This document shows, piece by piece, positions 45,600-55,603 of a DNA stretch of 64,000 bases. Source of the DNA: Owenia fusiformis (taxonomy: Eukaryota; Annelida; Polychaeta; Sabellida; Oweniidae); assembly GCA_903813345.2 (NCBI GenBank), contig CAIIXF020000001.1, forward strand, positions 32,590,556-32,654,555. The letters are read 5' to 3'. Position 1 is the stretch's first letter, and every line of letters begins with the position of its first letter. The notes under the pieces were generated by a model. That model was not told the DNA's origin and searched no databases. It saw only the letters and a program-made list of their open reading frames with translations. The translations under genes and the position numbers were made by a program.

Positions 45600-47150
45600 G
45601 AATATTGCCAATGTGACGTTGACGAAGACACTTGTTACATTGACAAATGATCCCCTAAGACATGCTATAAATAGTTTCAATCAACATATAGTGATAATTA
45701 AGTTTGGGGATAATGATCTGGTGGAGCATGCATCACAGGGAAGCGGAGAAGGCCTTGGGGTCAAAGTGGCAACCAGGTTCTTCACTACCTGGGAGGCTGA
45801 ATTGTCGAGGCTAAGCAGTTCAGTCTCAGACTTGCCAAGAAACATCTTAGCGCAAGTTAGGTAGCCTCCTTTTGTGATCAGGTTGATACGGCCAACCATC
45901 ACCTCTGTGTACCCTTGTGCAGAACTGTTCTTGTTTGACCCTCTAACACATTATCTGGTGAAGCCATGAGAATGTCACAAGTGATATCCAAACTATATGT
46001 GAAACTGATAATGAGAACCTTTCCCATCCTTTAAGTTTGCAATGATAAAGATTGTCAAATGTCAACGAAAGGGTAAATAAAAAGAAATATCACAGGATTC
46101 GCAATTTCCTGAAAAAATAAAAGGAAGAAGAGGGAAGAAGTCAGGATTGTCCTGTCTATGTACCATCTGTGCAATTAAAAATGTCCAAAGCTAGGCTAAA
46201 AATATGCCCATCTATAGTATGTGCAGGTCTGTACACTTACTCAGAAATTCCTACAGCATATACTTCGAGGCATATATGATTATTTACAAAGTAAATAGTT
46301 TTTAATAGCATAGCGACATCTTCATTATCTTACTATAACTGATTATTAGCGCATGGGTATGTTCATTCGATTTACACATAGTCATAGTTGAGTAAAGCTT
46401 TTTAGTTTAATCAATGTTCAGAGCGAGTTCTACTTTTAACCAATCAACACTTGTATTACTTCAAGCTTGGTGATTAGTGTGTGGAATTTATAACTTTCTT
46501 TTGCTGTGGATCTATGTTGAGATTGCATCATGCACCATTATTATCAAGTTTTGTTCTATGACCTATTTTCTTGCTTTTTCACTATTTAACTTACTATAAG
46601 AAACTTTTTTTACATGATCCCTTTGATACTGAGCACCAAGTGCTTTTGTGGATGTTGTTCGGTGGTTGGTGTTCAGCAGTCAGTGTTTGGACATCAGCAT
46701 CTGTTACAAATGGCAGGTAGATAAAATTTTGCATGTTCAGGCCCTTTTGGTTAGTTATCCAAACAAAATAAGCGTAGTATACTCGTACAATAGGTATTCC
46801 AGAGTAAAATATTATTATAAGTTCAGCTGTTTTGAAAGTTGCACACATAATACTTTTTCATTTACATGCAATACAGCGAGTGATGACATCATAGTGAACC
46901 ATGTTAATTTACAAATAGGCAATTATGTTTCTGCATGGGGTAAATGCATATAATTAAATAAATAAAATATGTATCTAAGCTCAGTGAACTTGGACTTACT
47001 GTCTGGCCAAATACTGTTTTGAAAACTGTGGATATATGGCTGCAACACAGAATTCTCAGGTAAAAGATTATATAAATGATACTCATACAAAGTTTCTTTC
47101 TTCCATTTCTAATCATCAATGAAAGTGACACCTGTCAATATATATTATAT
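45600..47150. other. No recognised gene
   Basis: The open frames at 45583-45864 (plus) and 45681-45902 (minus) overlap each other and match no family I know; a relatively GC-rich patch there may be an old repeat. The rest is AT-rich. Confidence 0.35.
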
Positions 47151-47160
47151 TTTTTTTCAG

Positions 47161-47292
47161 ATCTATGCTTGGAAATCTGCACTTGAGCCAACTGTTGATA
47201 GACCAGTGGGTCAGCAAGTGAGGAAAAGACTGGACTTCAGTAATGATTTTGAGAGGGAGGATGTTGATGATGACCCTAAGCCAGGTGCATAG
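47161..47292 (+). CDS. Possible terminal exon, unknown protein
   Basis: TATATTTTTTTTCAG, a strong polypyrimidine acceptor, is followed directly by 43 open codons and a TAG (47290-47292) in phase 0. The peptide includes IYAWKSALEPTVDRPVGQQV, then an acidic C terminus FEREDVDDDPKPGA. No domain is recognised. Composition (more G/C, balanced codons) contrasts with its flanks. The acidic tail resembles linkers of nuclear or transposon-derived proteins. It lies between other exon-like pieces on the same strand (42979-43115 and 50755-51537), but phases and distances do not prove a common gene. Confidence 0.4.
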   Translation: MYAWKSALEPTVDRPVGQQVRKRLDFSNDFEREDVDDDPKPGA

Positions 47293-47299
47293 AATTTTT

Positions 47300-48110
47300 T
47301 ATCACCTGAAGGATGATATCTGATAAAATTCTGCAAGTTCAAATGGATGCAGTAATATCAACACTAGCTGCAAGTATATTGTTGAAATTATTAATAGAAA
47401 TTATTTGTACTATGTTGAAATTATTATTAGACAATCAAGTATAAGGTGAATAAAAACTGATTTAGCATTTAACCAAAAAACTGTGATTTGGAAAAATCAG
47501 TAATACAAGGCGGCACATTCTATTATGAGCCAAGATATTTAAGACATTTTCCCTCAATGTCTTTGAAGACTTATAGATCAATATGTTGTTAATTTTATTG
47601 GCCTATAAAAAGAGAATATCATTTTACCCAAAATCTGGCTGACCAGTCAATGTTTGTTGATGCAGAACCAGTCCATCTATATAACCTATATTATTGGTCT
47701 CAATACACTAACAAGGCTTCACTTTCATTCATAAATGTAGTGTAGCCAATACATGGGCATTCTCCATGACATTTGTGACACAGTGTCCTATTGAATATAA
47801 TGTACAACAAGTTAATCCGATATATCATTGGAGACATTACTGTTTCTGTGTGAATTTCATGATTTGAGCAACATTCTGAAATTCATGATTTGAGAATTGA
47901 CACCTAATGTTTATTAACCTTCATTTAAAAAAGAATATAAAATATTTATTTATCTTACTTAAATTCAGAGCAATTGTAAAATTGATTTCTGCATAGTACC
48001 CTGAAAATATCATTGAAATCTGAGCAGTTTTGAAAAAGTTATACCAAAATACAAAATGTGGACATTTACATTGGCCCACCCTGTATTATAAACCAAAGTA
48101 ATTATTGTAA
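47300..48110. other. Non-coding; mariner-type end at about 48084
   Basis: ATTGGCCCACCCTGTA near 48074-48089 looks like the right end of a mariner-type element; no matching left end was found. The rest is AT-rich. Confidence 0.35.
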
Positions 48111-48373
48111 AAAAACATATTGCGGAATTCAAATATGCCATTTAAAAGAAGAAAACATAACTTATTTAAAGGTTCAATAAGCCAATCTCTAAATATCTCC
48201 CAAAAACGGGATTTGGCGAGATTTCAAAGCTTACTTGAAAAAAGTTTATTATCCAAAGTACTTCTTTCATTGGTATGCTTGGTTTCAAAACCTATTTTCT
48301 TCTTGTAGGCATTAATAATGAAATACACAGCAAACAGGCCTGTTCTTGCAAAGAACGAGAAATATGAAATGGC

Positions 48374-49420
48374 ATGACAAAACTATTGAACTTATGTGGT
48401 GATTACCTGTTTCTGTGCACATGCATGGGAATTTCAGGGGCAGCTGGTTGTCATCCATGTTTATGGTGCAACATAAAATCGGAAAATCTAGAAGTACCGC
48501 AGAACATGCGAGGAAAGCCTCCATGCAGAACATTAGATAAAATGTCAACTGACTACAAAAAGTTCTCTACTGAATCTAAAGGTAAATTGAGTAATGCAAA
48601 ACTGCACAATAATGTGATTAACAAGCCTCTACTCCATATAGAGATTTACATGTCCTGCTAAGTGTTGTGAAAAACACCATGACCACCTCCTGTCATTATG
48701 CCAGACTTGACCCCCTAATAGCTGATAACATTGCCAGTGGAAACAGATTAATTATGGAAAGGGCAGACACACCATATGGCAAATATATCATAGAGACTGG
48801 AAAAAAATTGAGAGACAAGTTAAATTTTATAAGAAACACACAACAGAGAAGATTAAAAACAGAAATTAAAGAAAGGGTAGCAAAAAATACATTACATGAA
48901 GAATCTGGCACTGTGGCAGGAAGTCTAGATGAAACTTTAAAAAAAGCACCATATAAACAGAGCCCCATATCACGGCAAGTCATTCGTTGGAAATCACTGC
49001 CATAAGTATTTGGACCCCACAGTGTACAATGATGTGTGTTAAAGTGTTGTCAGGGCTTCAAAGAAAAAATGCAAGGGACTAAAAAATGAACACAAAATTA
49101 TCAAGAAAGCAGAAAAAATTCGAGGCTACAAGCTGTAAATGAAAAATTTTCTTCTGTTAAAAAAATGATTTCCCATATGAATTATATAGATGGATCAGGC
49201 ACATCAAATATCCATAGATGACTATTTAGATGATTACAGAGTTTGCTTCCCGAAAGCAAATATCATCGTAAAACAACATCTACTAGAAGACCACATGGTT
49301 GACTGGATAACAAAGGCGGTATGGCTCTCATGGGTGATCTAAATAGACTCGTAGCAACCATGACAGAACATTTTTTAAGCTGCCAACCAGAACTATTAAT
49401 TTTGTCAAAAAACTTCTGAA
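48374..49420 (+). pseudogene. Relic of a large repetitive metazoan protein family
   Basis: Pieces in several frames follow one another in a consistent order: GDYLFLCTCMGISGAAGCHP with CLWCN (48374-48661), HNNVINKPLL, a middle helical piece to 49005, then in other frames VGNHCHKYLDPTVYNDV (about 48985-49035) and HLLEDHMVDWITK (about 49280-49315), then TEHFLSCQPE (about 49365). I recall this order (GDYxFL...CLWC...NNVI...GNHCxKYL...HxLEDHV) from a widespread multi-copy family in cnidarians, amphioxus and echinoderms, probably transposon-linked, whose biochemical role I do not know. At least three frame changes and several stops make it non-functional unless it is spliced in an unusual way. Confidence 0.55.
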
Positions 49421-49424
49421 TGAA

Positions 49425-50750
49425 TTATAAGTACATTTTAGTTTATATTTATCATACTATGGTTGTATAAATCAATTAATAGAAATCTGTAGAAGAGATA
49501 TATCCAAGGTGTTACCATGTGAAGAAGGGGAACAGTATATGATCAAAAATTTGGAGACGTCCAAATATCTTAACGGTCCAGTTTATCTCCTGGGGACTTC
49601 AGAGACTTCAAAAGAATAGAATAGAATAGTAAGTATATTTAATAATAATGTAACAAATCTTTCCAGATGCTGTAAAGGGGGTCAATTTCAGCATTCAGTC
49701 CATGGCCTGACAGTGCATATCTATTAAATGGATGAAACTAATCAATCATTTGAACTCACCCCAGTTAGTATTTGGGTAGTAAAGGGGTGGAAGAATGTTG
49801 CGGGGTGGGTTTCTCACAGCTAATTGACACTTTTGCAAACCTAAAGAATTGGAAAGCACAAAGAAAACACAACATAATCCCAGTTTAAGTAAGGCAGCAG
49901 AAGCAGCAAAGTATTTCAAAAATTGGAACGATTCAGAAAAATGAGGAAGGTCCCCATTCAAGTCAGTTGTACACCTTCAGGAAGATACCAGATTCTGGAA
50001 GATGGGGATTTATCTCCTAGTTAACTCAACCAAAAGCTATCACTAGAAGTGTCATGGAACAAAAAAATCTGAACAGTTCGGTTCTCTAGTCATTTGCAAC
50101 AAAACTACTTAATTTTGCTAGTCTATAAACAATGACTGGATATCTAGCTTAGAACGTTAACAAAAAAGTGTTCAGGCAATATGTGGCATTATTGTGAAGG
50201 TCAAATGCCCTCATACAGGTAGAAATGACATCATAACATTATTCAAACAGGTGTAACAGGTAGCTTCGTTAGAAAATGCTTAGTTGGCGGTTGGCGGTTT
50301 GCGCATGCGCGTAATAAAGAGCACATTCATCATTTTGTATTAAATGATGTAACAATGTAACTATTAATGAGCAAAACATTATCACATGCCCATGTGCATC
50401 CTTCAAAACTAGGAGTGTATGCGCACATGCACTAGCTTAAGCTTCAAAACAGAAATCCTTGGCTAAGCAAGTGAAATTTTGCAATAGCAAGAATAAGACA
50501 GGGCCTTCCCTAAGTAAACTAGATGAGGTCTTCACCAGAATCAGATTTTTTTTCCAAATTCACACAGATGATAGAGTATATCAATTTCTAGAGATGATTA
50601 ACTTTTGGGTGGCCATCTTGTTTTCCGGTGGTCATTTTAAAGTTTTTTTGATGGTGTTATCTTGTTCATGTCGTGGGACTTTTGTTAGTTGGAATTTGCG
50701 CTCTATTGATTTGTAATTTTCAAATAAAAACATAGCCTACTTATGTCTTT
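49425..50750. other. Non-coding, no recognised gene
   Basis: Short frames only. GAATAGAATAGAATAGTAAG near 49613 is a small pentamer repeat. The frame at 50459-50716 has no recognisable domain. Confidence 0.35.
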
Positions 50751-50754
50751 CCAG

Positions 50755-51075
50755 CTTATTTATAAGCATCTTCCTCAAGTGAGGGTCTTGTCATCAAAAG
50801 AGAGGGGTGAAGCTGTTGGCCTCTTCAAGCTTGGAGCCAACAAAAAAACTAGTCCAGCAACACATTCAGGAACAAAGCAGCAAGAATGTTACGTTAAAAG
50901 ACCTTTCAAACAGTGCCCAGGCTAGTAAGAGTGGTGAATCGAGGATGTGTATATATGTTCTCATAGTTCAAGGTATATGCTAGTAGGCAGGTTAGAAAAT
51001 GATGATTTGGAGTGCCTGCGAAGTATCATTCAAGACTACGAGGTGACAAACATGGGGCGCAGCTTTCCAGAGATG
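50755..51075 (+). pseudogene. ZSWIM-like/MULE-related protein fragment with frameshift
   Basis: After acceptor TGTCTTTCCAG (50744-50754) the frame reads GEAVGLFKLGANKK. Past a run of seven A (50842-50848) the similarity continues one frame over as LVQQHIQEQSSKNVTLKDLS. This order, LGANKKxxQxxxxxxTGKxxxLKDLSN, is what I know from ZSWIM1/ZSWIM3-like proteins, relatives of Mutator transposases. A further piece, NDDLECLRSIIQDYEVTN, is open from about 50992 to a good donor (GTAACT) at 51076. One extra A explains the break. It may be a real mutation, or a homopolymer error in the assembly, in which case the locus could be live. Confidence 0.5.
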
Positions 51076-51407
51076 GTAACTTATTTAAGAATATGTACAT
51101 TGTTTTGCAATTAAGAAAAAAATGCATTTTAATTAAAAATGTAGACTAGTAATTGTGTTACTTTTTTCTTTTGATGAGATAAATGAATTGCCACAATTAA
51201 TTCTATAGCTTACATGTTCATTGAAGTAATCTAACTTAATTATTAATTATTAAACAAAATTACTTTTAGGGTATGATTCCAAAAGCACCACAATTATTTT
51301 GATGTTGGAATTTTTATCAGCGCTTTGATAAGCAATGAGCTATGGTATGAGAAACTGTGGAAAATATACAGATTGTGACTTTCTCATCTTACTGTATCCT
51401 TTTTCAG

Positions 51408-51537
51408 AAGTCAACTCATCCTTCAACACAGAGCAATAAAGAAGACCTTTTTGGATTTGAAGATATTGATGATGATTCTGATAAGGGTCAAGCAGAGGAC
51501 AACGGCATCTCCTGAATCTACAGCTACTATTGTTAAG
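51408..51537 (+). CDS. Possible acidic exon, unknown
   Basis: The acceptor ACTGTATCCTTTTTCAG (51391-51407) is followed by a frame in phase 0 with KEDLFGFEDIDDDSDKGQAE, which hits a stop at 51513. The neighbouring frame is open through TASPESTATIVK to a good donor (GTAAAT) at 51538. The upstream exon candidate ending at 51075 is also in phase 0, so the two could be spliced. As with that locus, a one-base change is needed to read the whole exon. No domain is seen; the acidic, serine-rich text suggests a linker. Confidence 0.35.
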
Positions 51538-51654
51538 GTAAATAATTGTTCATGATTAATTTGTTTCCACTTAACTATTGTAGTTATAACATCTGACTTT
51601 TATTAGATCTAGGACTATTTGAGATGATATAATGTGCAACATCTTGTACTTAAA

Positions 51655-51753
51655 GGAGTTTAAACCAAATTACTTTTAAGGGCATGATTCCAAATGCACC
51701 ACACTTGTGATGACTTTTTCTCATCTTAATCACTATATCCTTTTTCAGAAGGG
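51655..51753 (+). repeat. Duplicated intron end with an orphan acceptor
   Basis: AAATTACTTTTAAGGGCATG followed by CCAAATGCACCACA repeats about 51255-51295. TATCCTTTTTCAGAAG repeats the acceptor at 51395-51410. In this second copy the acceptor leads into a run of 12 G, not coding sequence. Confidence 0.7.
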
Positions 51754-51794
51754 GGGGGGGGGGCGTGGTGGGAAAAGATGAAATATTATCTTAT

Positions 51795-52171
51795 GTATTA
51801 GCGAAAAGCCAAAGATTTCCAACGGCCTGCTTTTTGGATAGTGTAATCATCTAGACCCGCATTAGCCATAAAAGAAGCCCCCCCAATTTGAATGCTATGA
51901 GATTTAAAAGTAGAAGAGTCTAGATTGCATGCAGTTAGTAATTGCTTGAGGATCTTTCCGAAGGCGGGAGATGCTACTGGTTTCCCAGAAAGTAAAAAGA
52001 GGGGCCCTTCATTAGAACCCCGGAGCTGTAAATAGGAGATTGCTTCCTGACCATGATCTTAGTGGGGCCCTGGCTATGTTTGAAATGCTGGAATACTATC
52101 ACAAACAAATCCTGCGATAAATTTTGAATGTCGTGGACCTGGAGGGTATGACCTGTTGTGGTGGCTGTCAT
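51795..52171 (-). pseudogene. Ngaro/DIRS-type tyrosine recombinase relic
   Basis: On the minus strand the C-terminal half of a tyrosine recombinase can be read across two frames: FVIVFQHFKHSQGPTKI, then SGKPVASPAFGKIL, SHSIQIGGASFMANAGL and QKAGRWKSLAF. The HSxRIGAA and GRWKSxAFxxYI blocks are those of Ngaro/DIRS retrotransposons, whose recombinase integrates circular cDNA. Here the catalytic arginine of HSxR is glutamine, a stop stands directly before the nucleophilic tyrosine region, and at least one frame change occurs. No reverse transcriptase or split direct repeats are seen nearby. It is a dead fragment. Confidence 0.75.
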
Positions 52172-52179
52172 CTCTTTTT

Positions 52180-52925
52180 GAATCTACCTTGGCTTCGCCA
52201 TTTTACTTTCAGTAAACCTTCACAAATCAGTTAACATCGACCCTATTACAGCTCTACTTTATTCAATCTTCGTGTCAATTTTAACATAAGGTCTTGGTTT
52301 TAATTTTGGGTCATTTTCATTCTCAACTTTTAGGCAGTTTTAATGTTTCAGCAGTTTAAAAGTTTTGCCGCCACTTTGGCCCTGTCGTCTGCCTTTTTTC
52401 GTTCCAATTTTTTCTTTATTCAAGGGTCAAGTCTATATATATATATATATTGTTAAAACATTTCTTGTGGTCTTGCCTTACGTCACACTGGCAATACCTT
52501 TTACTTCAGCATTATGCCTATAATTTCATAGAATTTTTTCTTTTCCTTTAAATTTTTATTCATCCTATGTGTTATTACCAAAGACCAAAGATTATTTATT
52601 TTACTTTTGTATTTTTTCAGTTGGTTATACAGTTCACTTGAGCTTTAGGGCTATAGCGAATACCCTCCAATTGCTTCTCTCCAATTGCTTCACACAGTTC
52701 CTTATACTGTTAGGTGGGTAGCTATGCAGTTTTTATTAGTAAATTTTGCGAGTCTAACTTCCGATTGTACAGCAGTTTACACTGAGAGCTTGTTCTCAAT
52801 TTTGATGGTATGAGCAGTTAACACGGAATGTTTTGTATCAGTTCCGTTATCTGCCTTTCTGGTAGTCATAATGTCTTTCAACATTTTACTGGGAGTTTGA
52901 GATACCTTAGCATGAATTATATATT
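52180..52925. other. Non-coding
   Basis: AT-rich sequence with an (AT)n tract at about 52437-52450. Repeated short phrases such as CAGTTTAAC and CAGTTTTAC are scattered to 53,100 but no ordered unit was found. Confidence 0.35.
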
Positions 52926-52933
52926 CATTTCAG

Positions 52934-53282
52934 ATGACACTATTGCTGGCCTGACCAGTCGACATTTACAGTTTCAAGCCCATCAGGAGTCCTCAAGGTG
53001 AGCATATTGGCTGTTTGGGCTCTTTGCAGCTATTGCAGTTTCAGTTTTACAGTTAGTTTCACAGTTACACAATCTTTATGTCATTGAGTTACAGTTGCTA
53101 AGCAACACATTTACAACATTGGGCCAAGTAGACATGCTTCTTATTAGCGGTAGTTTATGACAGCTTTTACTAGGCTATTCACTCTTTTTATTATTAGGAG
53201 CCCTTGCCAGTAGAAGTGCCTTCCGGCCCCGTAGCAGCTATCGTGGGAAGTACATATCATCCCGCTGTGGTTTAAGTAGTAG
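52934..53282 (+). other. Two exon-like segments with strong donors
   Basis: 52934-52997: acceptor ATATTCATTTCAG, donor GTGAGC, one open frame (IAGLTSRHLQFQAHQESS). 53198-53282: acceptor TTTTTATTATTAG, donor GTGAGT, one open frame (SAFRPRSSYRGKYISSRCG). The phases do not match: the first leaves two bases but the open frame of the second needs one. They may be alternative exons, non-coding exons or chance. No domain is recognised. Confidence 0.25.
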
Positions 53283-53385
53283 AGGTGAGTACATTCTCGG
53301 GGGCTCTTCAGCCATACCTGGCTGTTAACCATCTACTTTGCAGTTTAACAGCTTAACCCTAGCGGTTTCATTTGGGGTTTTTCAG

Positions 53386-53834
53386 GGCTTTGTATAAAAA
53401 ACCTCCTACCTCATACCCACCTACCCACGTACGTGGGACATGATATAGTCTTTGAAGGGTTCAATTTTAAAGATCTTAGGTTTATTAAATCTTAGTTTAT
53501 GATGAATTATAGATGCATTTGTAACGACCCTTGATAGCAAGTTGCTACTACATCCCAGCTGGGTTCGATTCCCACAATTTAGCACACTTTTTCAAATTCT
53601 TTATTCCCCTGGGGCGCCCTCGGGTCATTACACATTAAAATGCATCCATATATGCCTTTATTTATGGATCTGTCATCTGCCTAGTCATAAAATATAGCCG
53701 GAATTGTAGAAATGTTAATAGTTTGAGCTATTTTGAGATTTAATAATCTATAAAATTGAACCCTTCAATGACTGTATCATGTTCCATGTAGGTGGATAGG
53801 TGGGTATGAGGTAGGAGGTTTTTTATACAAGGCC
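53386..53834. mobile_element. 449-bp Mutator-like MITE
   Basis: Ends GGCTTTGTATAAAAAACCTC and the inverse (GGCC outermost on the right). Arms of about 85-90 bp share CCTACCTCATACCCACCTA and CTTTGAAGGGTTCAATT-type text. Flanks GTTTTTCAG and TTTTTTCAG match at 8 of 9 positions. The terminal core TTGTATAAAAAACC equals that of the element at 40313-41189, so both probably use the same transposase. Non-coding. Confidence 0.75.
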
Positions 53835-54083
53835 TTTTTTCAGCTAATGCTATATTGACTACCACGCAGATTAATCGCTCCTATAGCATTGTTCACTCGC
53901 AGTTTAACATTTAACTGCATTTAACAGATACCCCTTTGGGGTCCTTGCACGTAATTCATCTATTTGGCTCTTATCAGTCTTTGTTTTCCATTATTTCCAC
54001 TATAAACATTTTATCTTAACATGGCAATATGTATTAAAAAAAATATTAGACATGGATTATTCCACACCTCATAATTATTTCAG

Positions 54084-54154
54084 CAAACATATTTTAAAAA
54101 TGAGACCCAATCAAGTCAGGCTATGGAGGCAGATATTTGTCTGCGGGCCTTCAG
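54084..54154 (+). other. Exon-like segment
   Basis: Acceptor CATAATTATTTCAG, donor GTGAGG, 71 bp, open in two frames (for example NETQSSQAMEADICLRAF). No recognised domain, no confirmed partner exon. Confidence 0.25.
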
Positions 54155-54399
54155 GTGAGGCTAGAAACTTTTATGAAGGAGAATTCAAAGTATAAACTCT
54201 GCAAAAACGGTTAAAATTGTGAGCACAGTTAGATGTGCGATTAGAATGCGAACAAAACAACTAGAGGAAATGCCTGACAAGAAAGGATATATCACCTAAT
54301 TATTGCGCAGAGAAATTATAAATGTCACCCGCCACATTTTTGGATACCACAGGTTGTGTGATTTGGCCTGGTGTGAATCCAAAAAAGGTAAGGAGAAAT

Positions 54400-54566
54400 A
54401 TGTAAAAGAAATGGATTGGTCAAACAATTGTTTTCTCTGTAATGAAACAGGCTGAGGTGTCAAAAATAGCCCAACGTGGCAACGGAAAATTGGAAAAAAA
54501 TGTTAGGTTGTTTCATGCAAATGTTTTAGATGAAATTGAAGCTGAAGACCTAGAATGGGGATAACA
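54400..54566 (+). pseudogene. Possible coding scrap, unknown
   Basis: MDWSNNCFLCNETG ends in a stop. The neighbouring frame is open through NVRLFHANVLDEIEAEDLEW to TAA at about 54564. The CxxC opening recalls N-terminal zinc-binding pieces of multi-copy invertebrate proteins, but the match is too short to name a family. Confidence 0.25.
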
Positions 54567-54614
54567 TAAGTCATTTAAAAATCTAGATTCATATTTGGTC
54601 AGCGAAATTACCGG

Positions 54615-54654
54615 GTTTTCTGAAAATATACACATGGAAAGATCCTGTCGGCAA
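54615..54654 (+). repeat. 40-bp scrap of the L1/Tx1-like RT
   Basis: TTTTCTGAAAATATACACAT followed by GATCCTGTCGGCAA matches 56097-56136 with one substitution. That is the RT stretch SENIHMQRSCRQG. Confidence 0.75.
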
Positions 54655-54659
54655 CATGT

Positions 54660-55220
54660 ATAACCAAAATTATGGCATATTCTTTACTTTCTTTACTGTC
54701 ACAAATTTTAGAATTTTTCAAATTATTTTTTTAAATAAGTTAGTGTCGTGACGATACGGTAGCTTCACAGTTAGATTAGACCAGTTTATTAGATGTATTT
54801 ATATATTCCTTACTTACCACCAGTGATTTATCTTTATAGATTTGAGCCATTTTCTCAATTATTTGAAAACTTTTGAATATTTTTATGGAGGCCGCCATCT
54901 TGCTTTTACGTCATCAGAAAGTTACTTTCGTTGTTAAAATTCAAAAACATGTGAAGAAAATTCACCCAAAAACCTACAGGTTAGTGTTTAGTTTGTACAA
55001 TGCAATTAGTATCTTTATATTGATTAGTATCTAGCGGTTCTTTTCAGCTAGTTTATAATGTAACTCAAGGCTTAACCACGTCAAAATCTAGTGTTTAAGG
55101 TTAGATTAAACTGTTTGAAAGTTTTGTGACATTTCGTCACGATCATGAGCACGATCTTTTCAATCATCAATTTCTCGTTTAATTTGTCATTTATAGTTGT
55201 ATATTTGTATTTTCAGGTGT
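54660..55220. other. Non-coding
   Basis: No domain, splice-supported exon or ordered repeat recognised. Confidence 0.4.
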
Positions 55221-55230
55221 TATTAAGCAT

Positions 55231-55445
55231 GTTTTTCTATTGTTAACTTGAGAAACTTTGCCATTTTTCGAAATCAAGAAACTTATGTTTTTCTATTGTT
55301 AACTTGAGAAACTTTGCCATTTTCGAGATCAAGAAACTTATGTTTTTCTATTGTTAACTTGAGAAACTTTGCCATTTTTGAGATCGAGAAACTTACATTG
55401 TTCTTTTCATAATTTAGTTAACTTGAGAAACTTAGCCATTTTTAG
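55231..55445. repeat. Tandem repeat, period 55-56 bp
   Basis: GTTTTTCTATTGTTAACTTG starts units at 55231, 55287 and 55342. A diverged fourth unit follows from about 55400. Each contains GAGAAACTTTGCCATTTT. Confidence 0.85.
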
Positions 55446-55470
55446 ATCAATTATTTTTCATCAATTTGTT

Positions 55471-55603
55471 GACCGAAGAAATACTGCTGGACTGAGGAAC
55501 TTTGCCATTTCCAGACAAAGTTCATAATATTCCAGCCTGACTGAAGAAATACTGCTGGACTGAGGAACTTTGTCACTTCCAGACAAAGTTCATAATATTC
55601 CAT
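55471..55603. repeat. Tandem repeat, two units of 68 bp
   Basis: GAAATACTGCTGGACTGAGG recurs at a 68-base offset (units start at 55471 and 55539), each ending AAGTTCATAATATTCC. The second unit runs directly into the RT relic. Confidence 0.85.

Noticed and set aside
45681-45902. 73-codon minus-strand frame overlapping a 93-codon plus-strand frame
   Set aside because: Neither strand shows a recognisable domain; the patch may be an old repeat but I cannot name it.
42776-48089. A mariner element spanning both mariner-type ends at 42776 and 48089
   Set aside because: The two end sequences differ after CAGG and there is no extended inverted match, so they do not look like a pair.
53550-53600. tRNA-like B box GGGTTCGATTCCC
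   Set aside because: No matching A box, acceptor stem or anticodon arm; it lies inside a MITE. Possibly a chance match or an old SINE piece.
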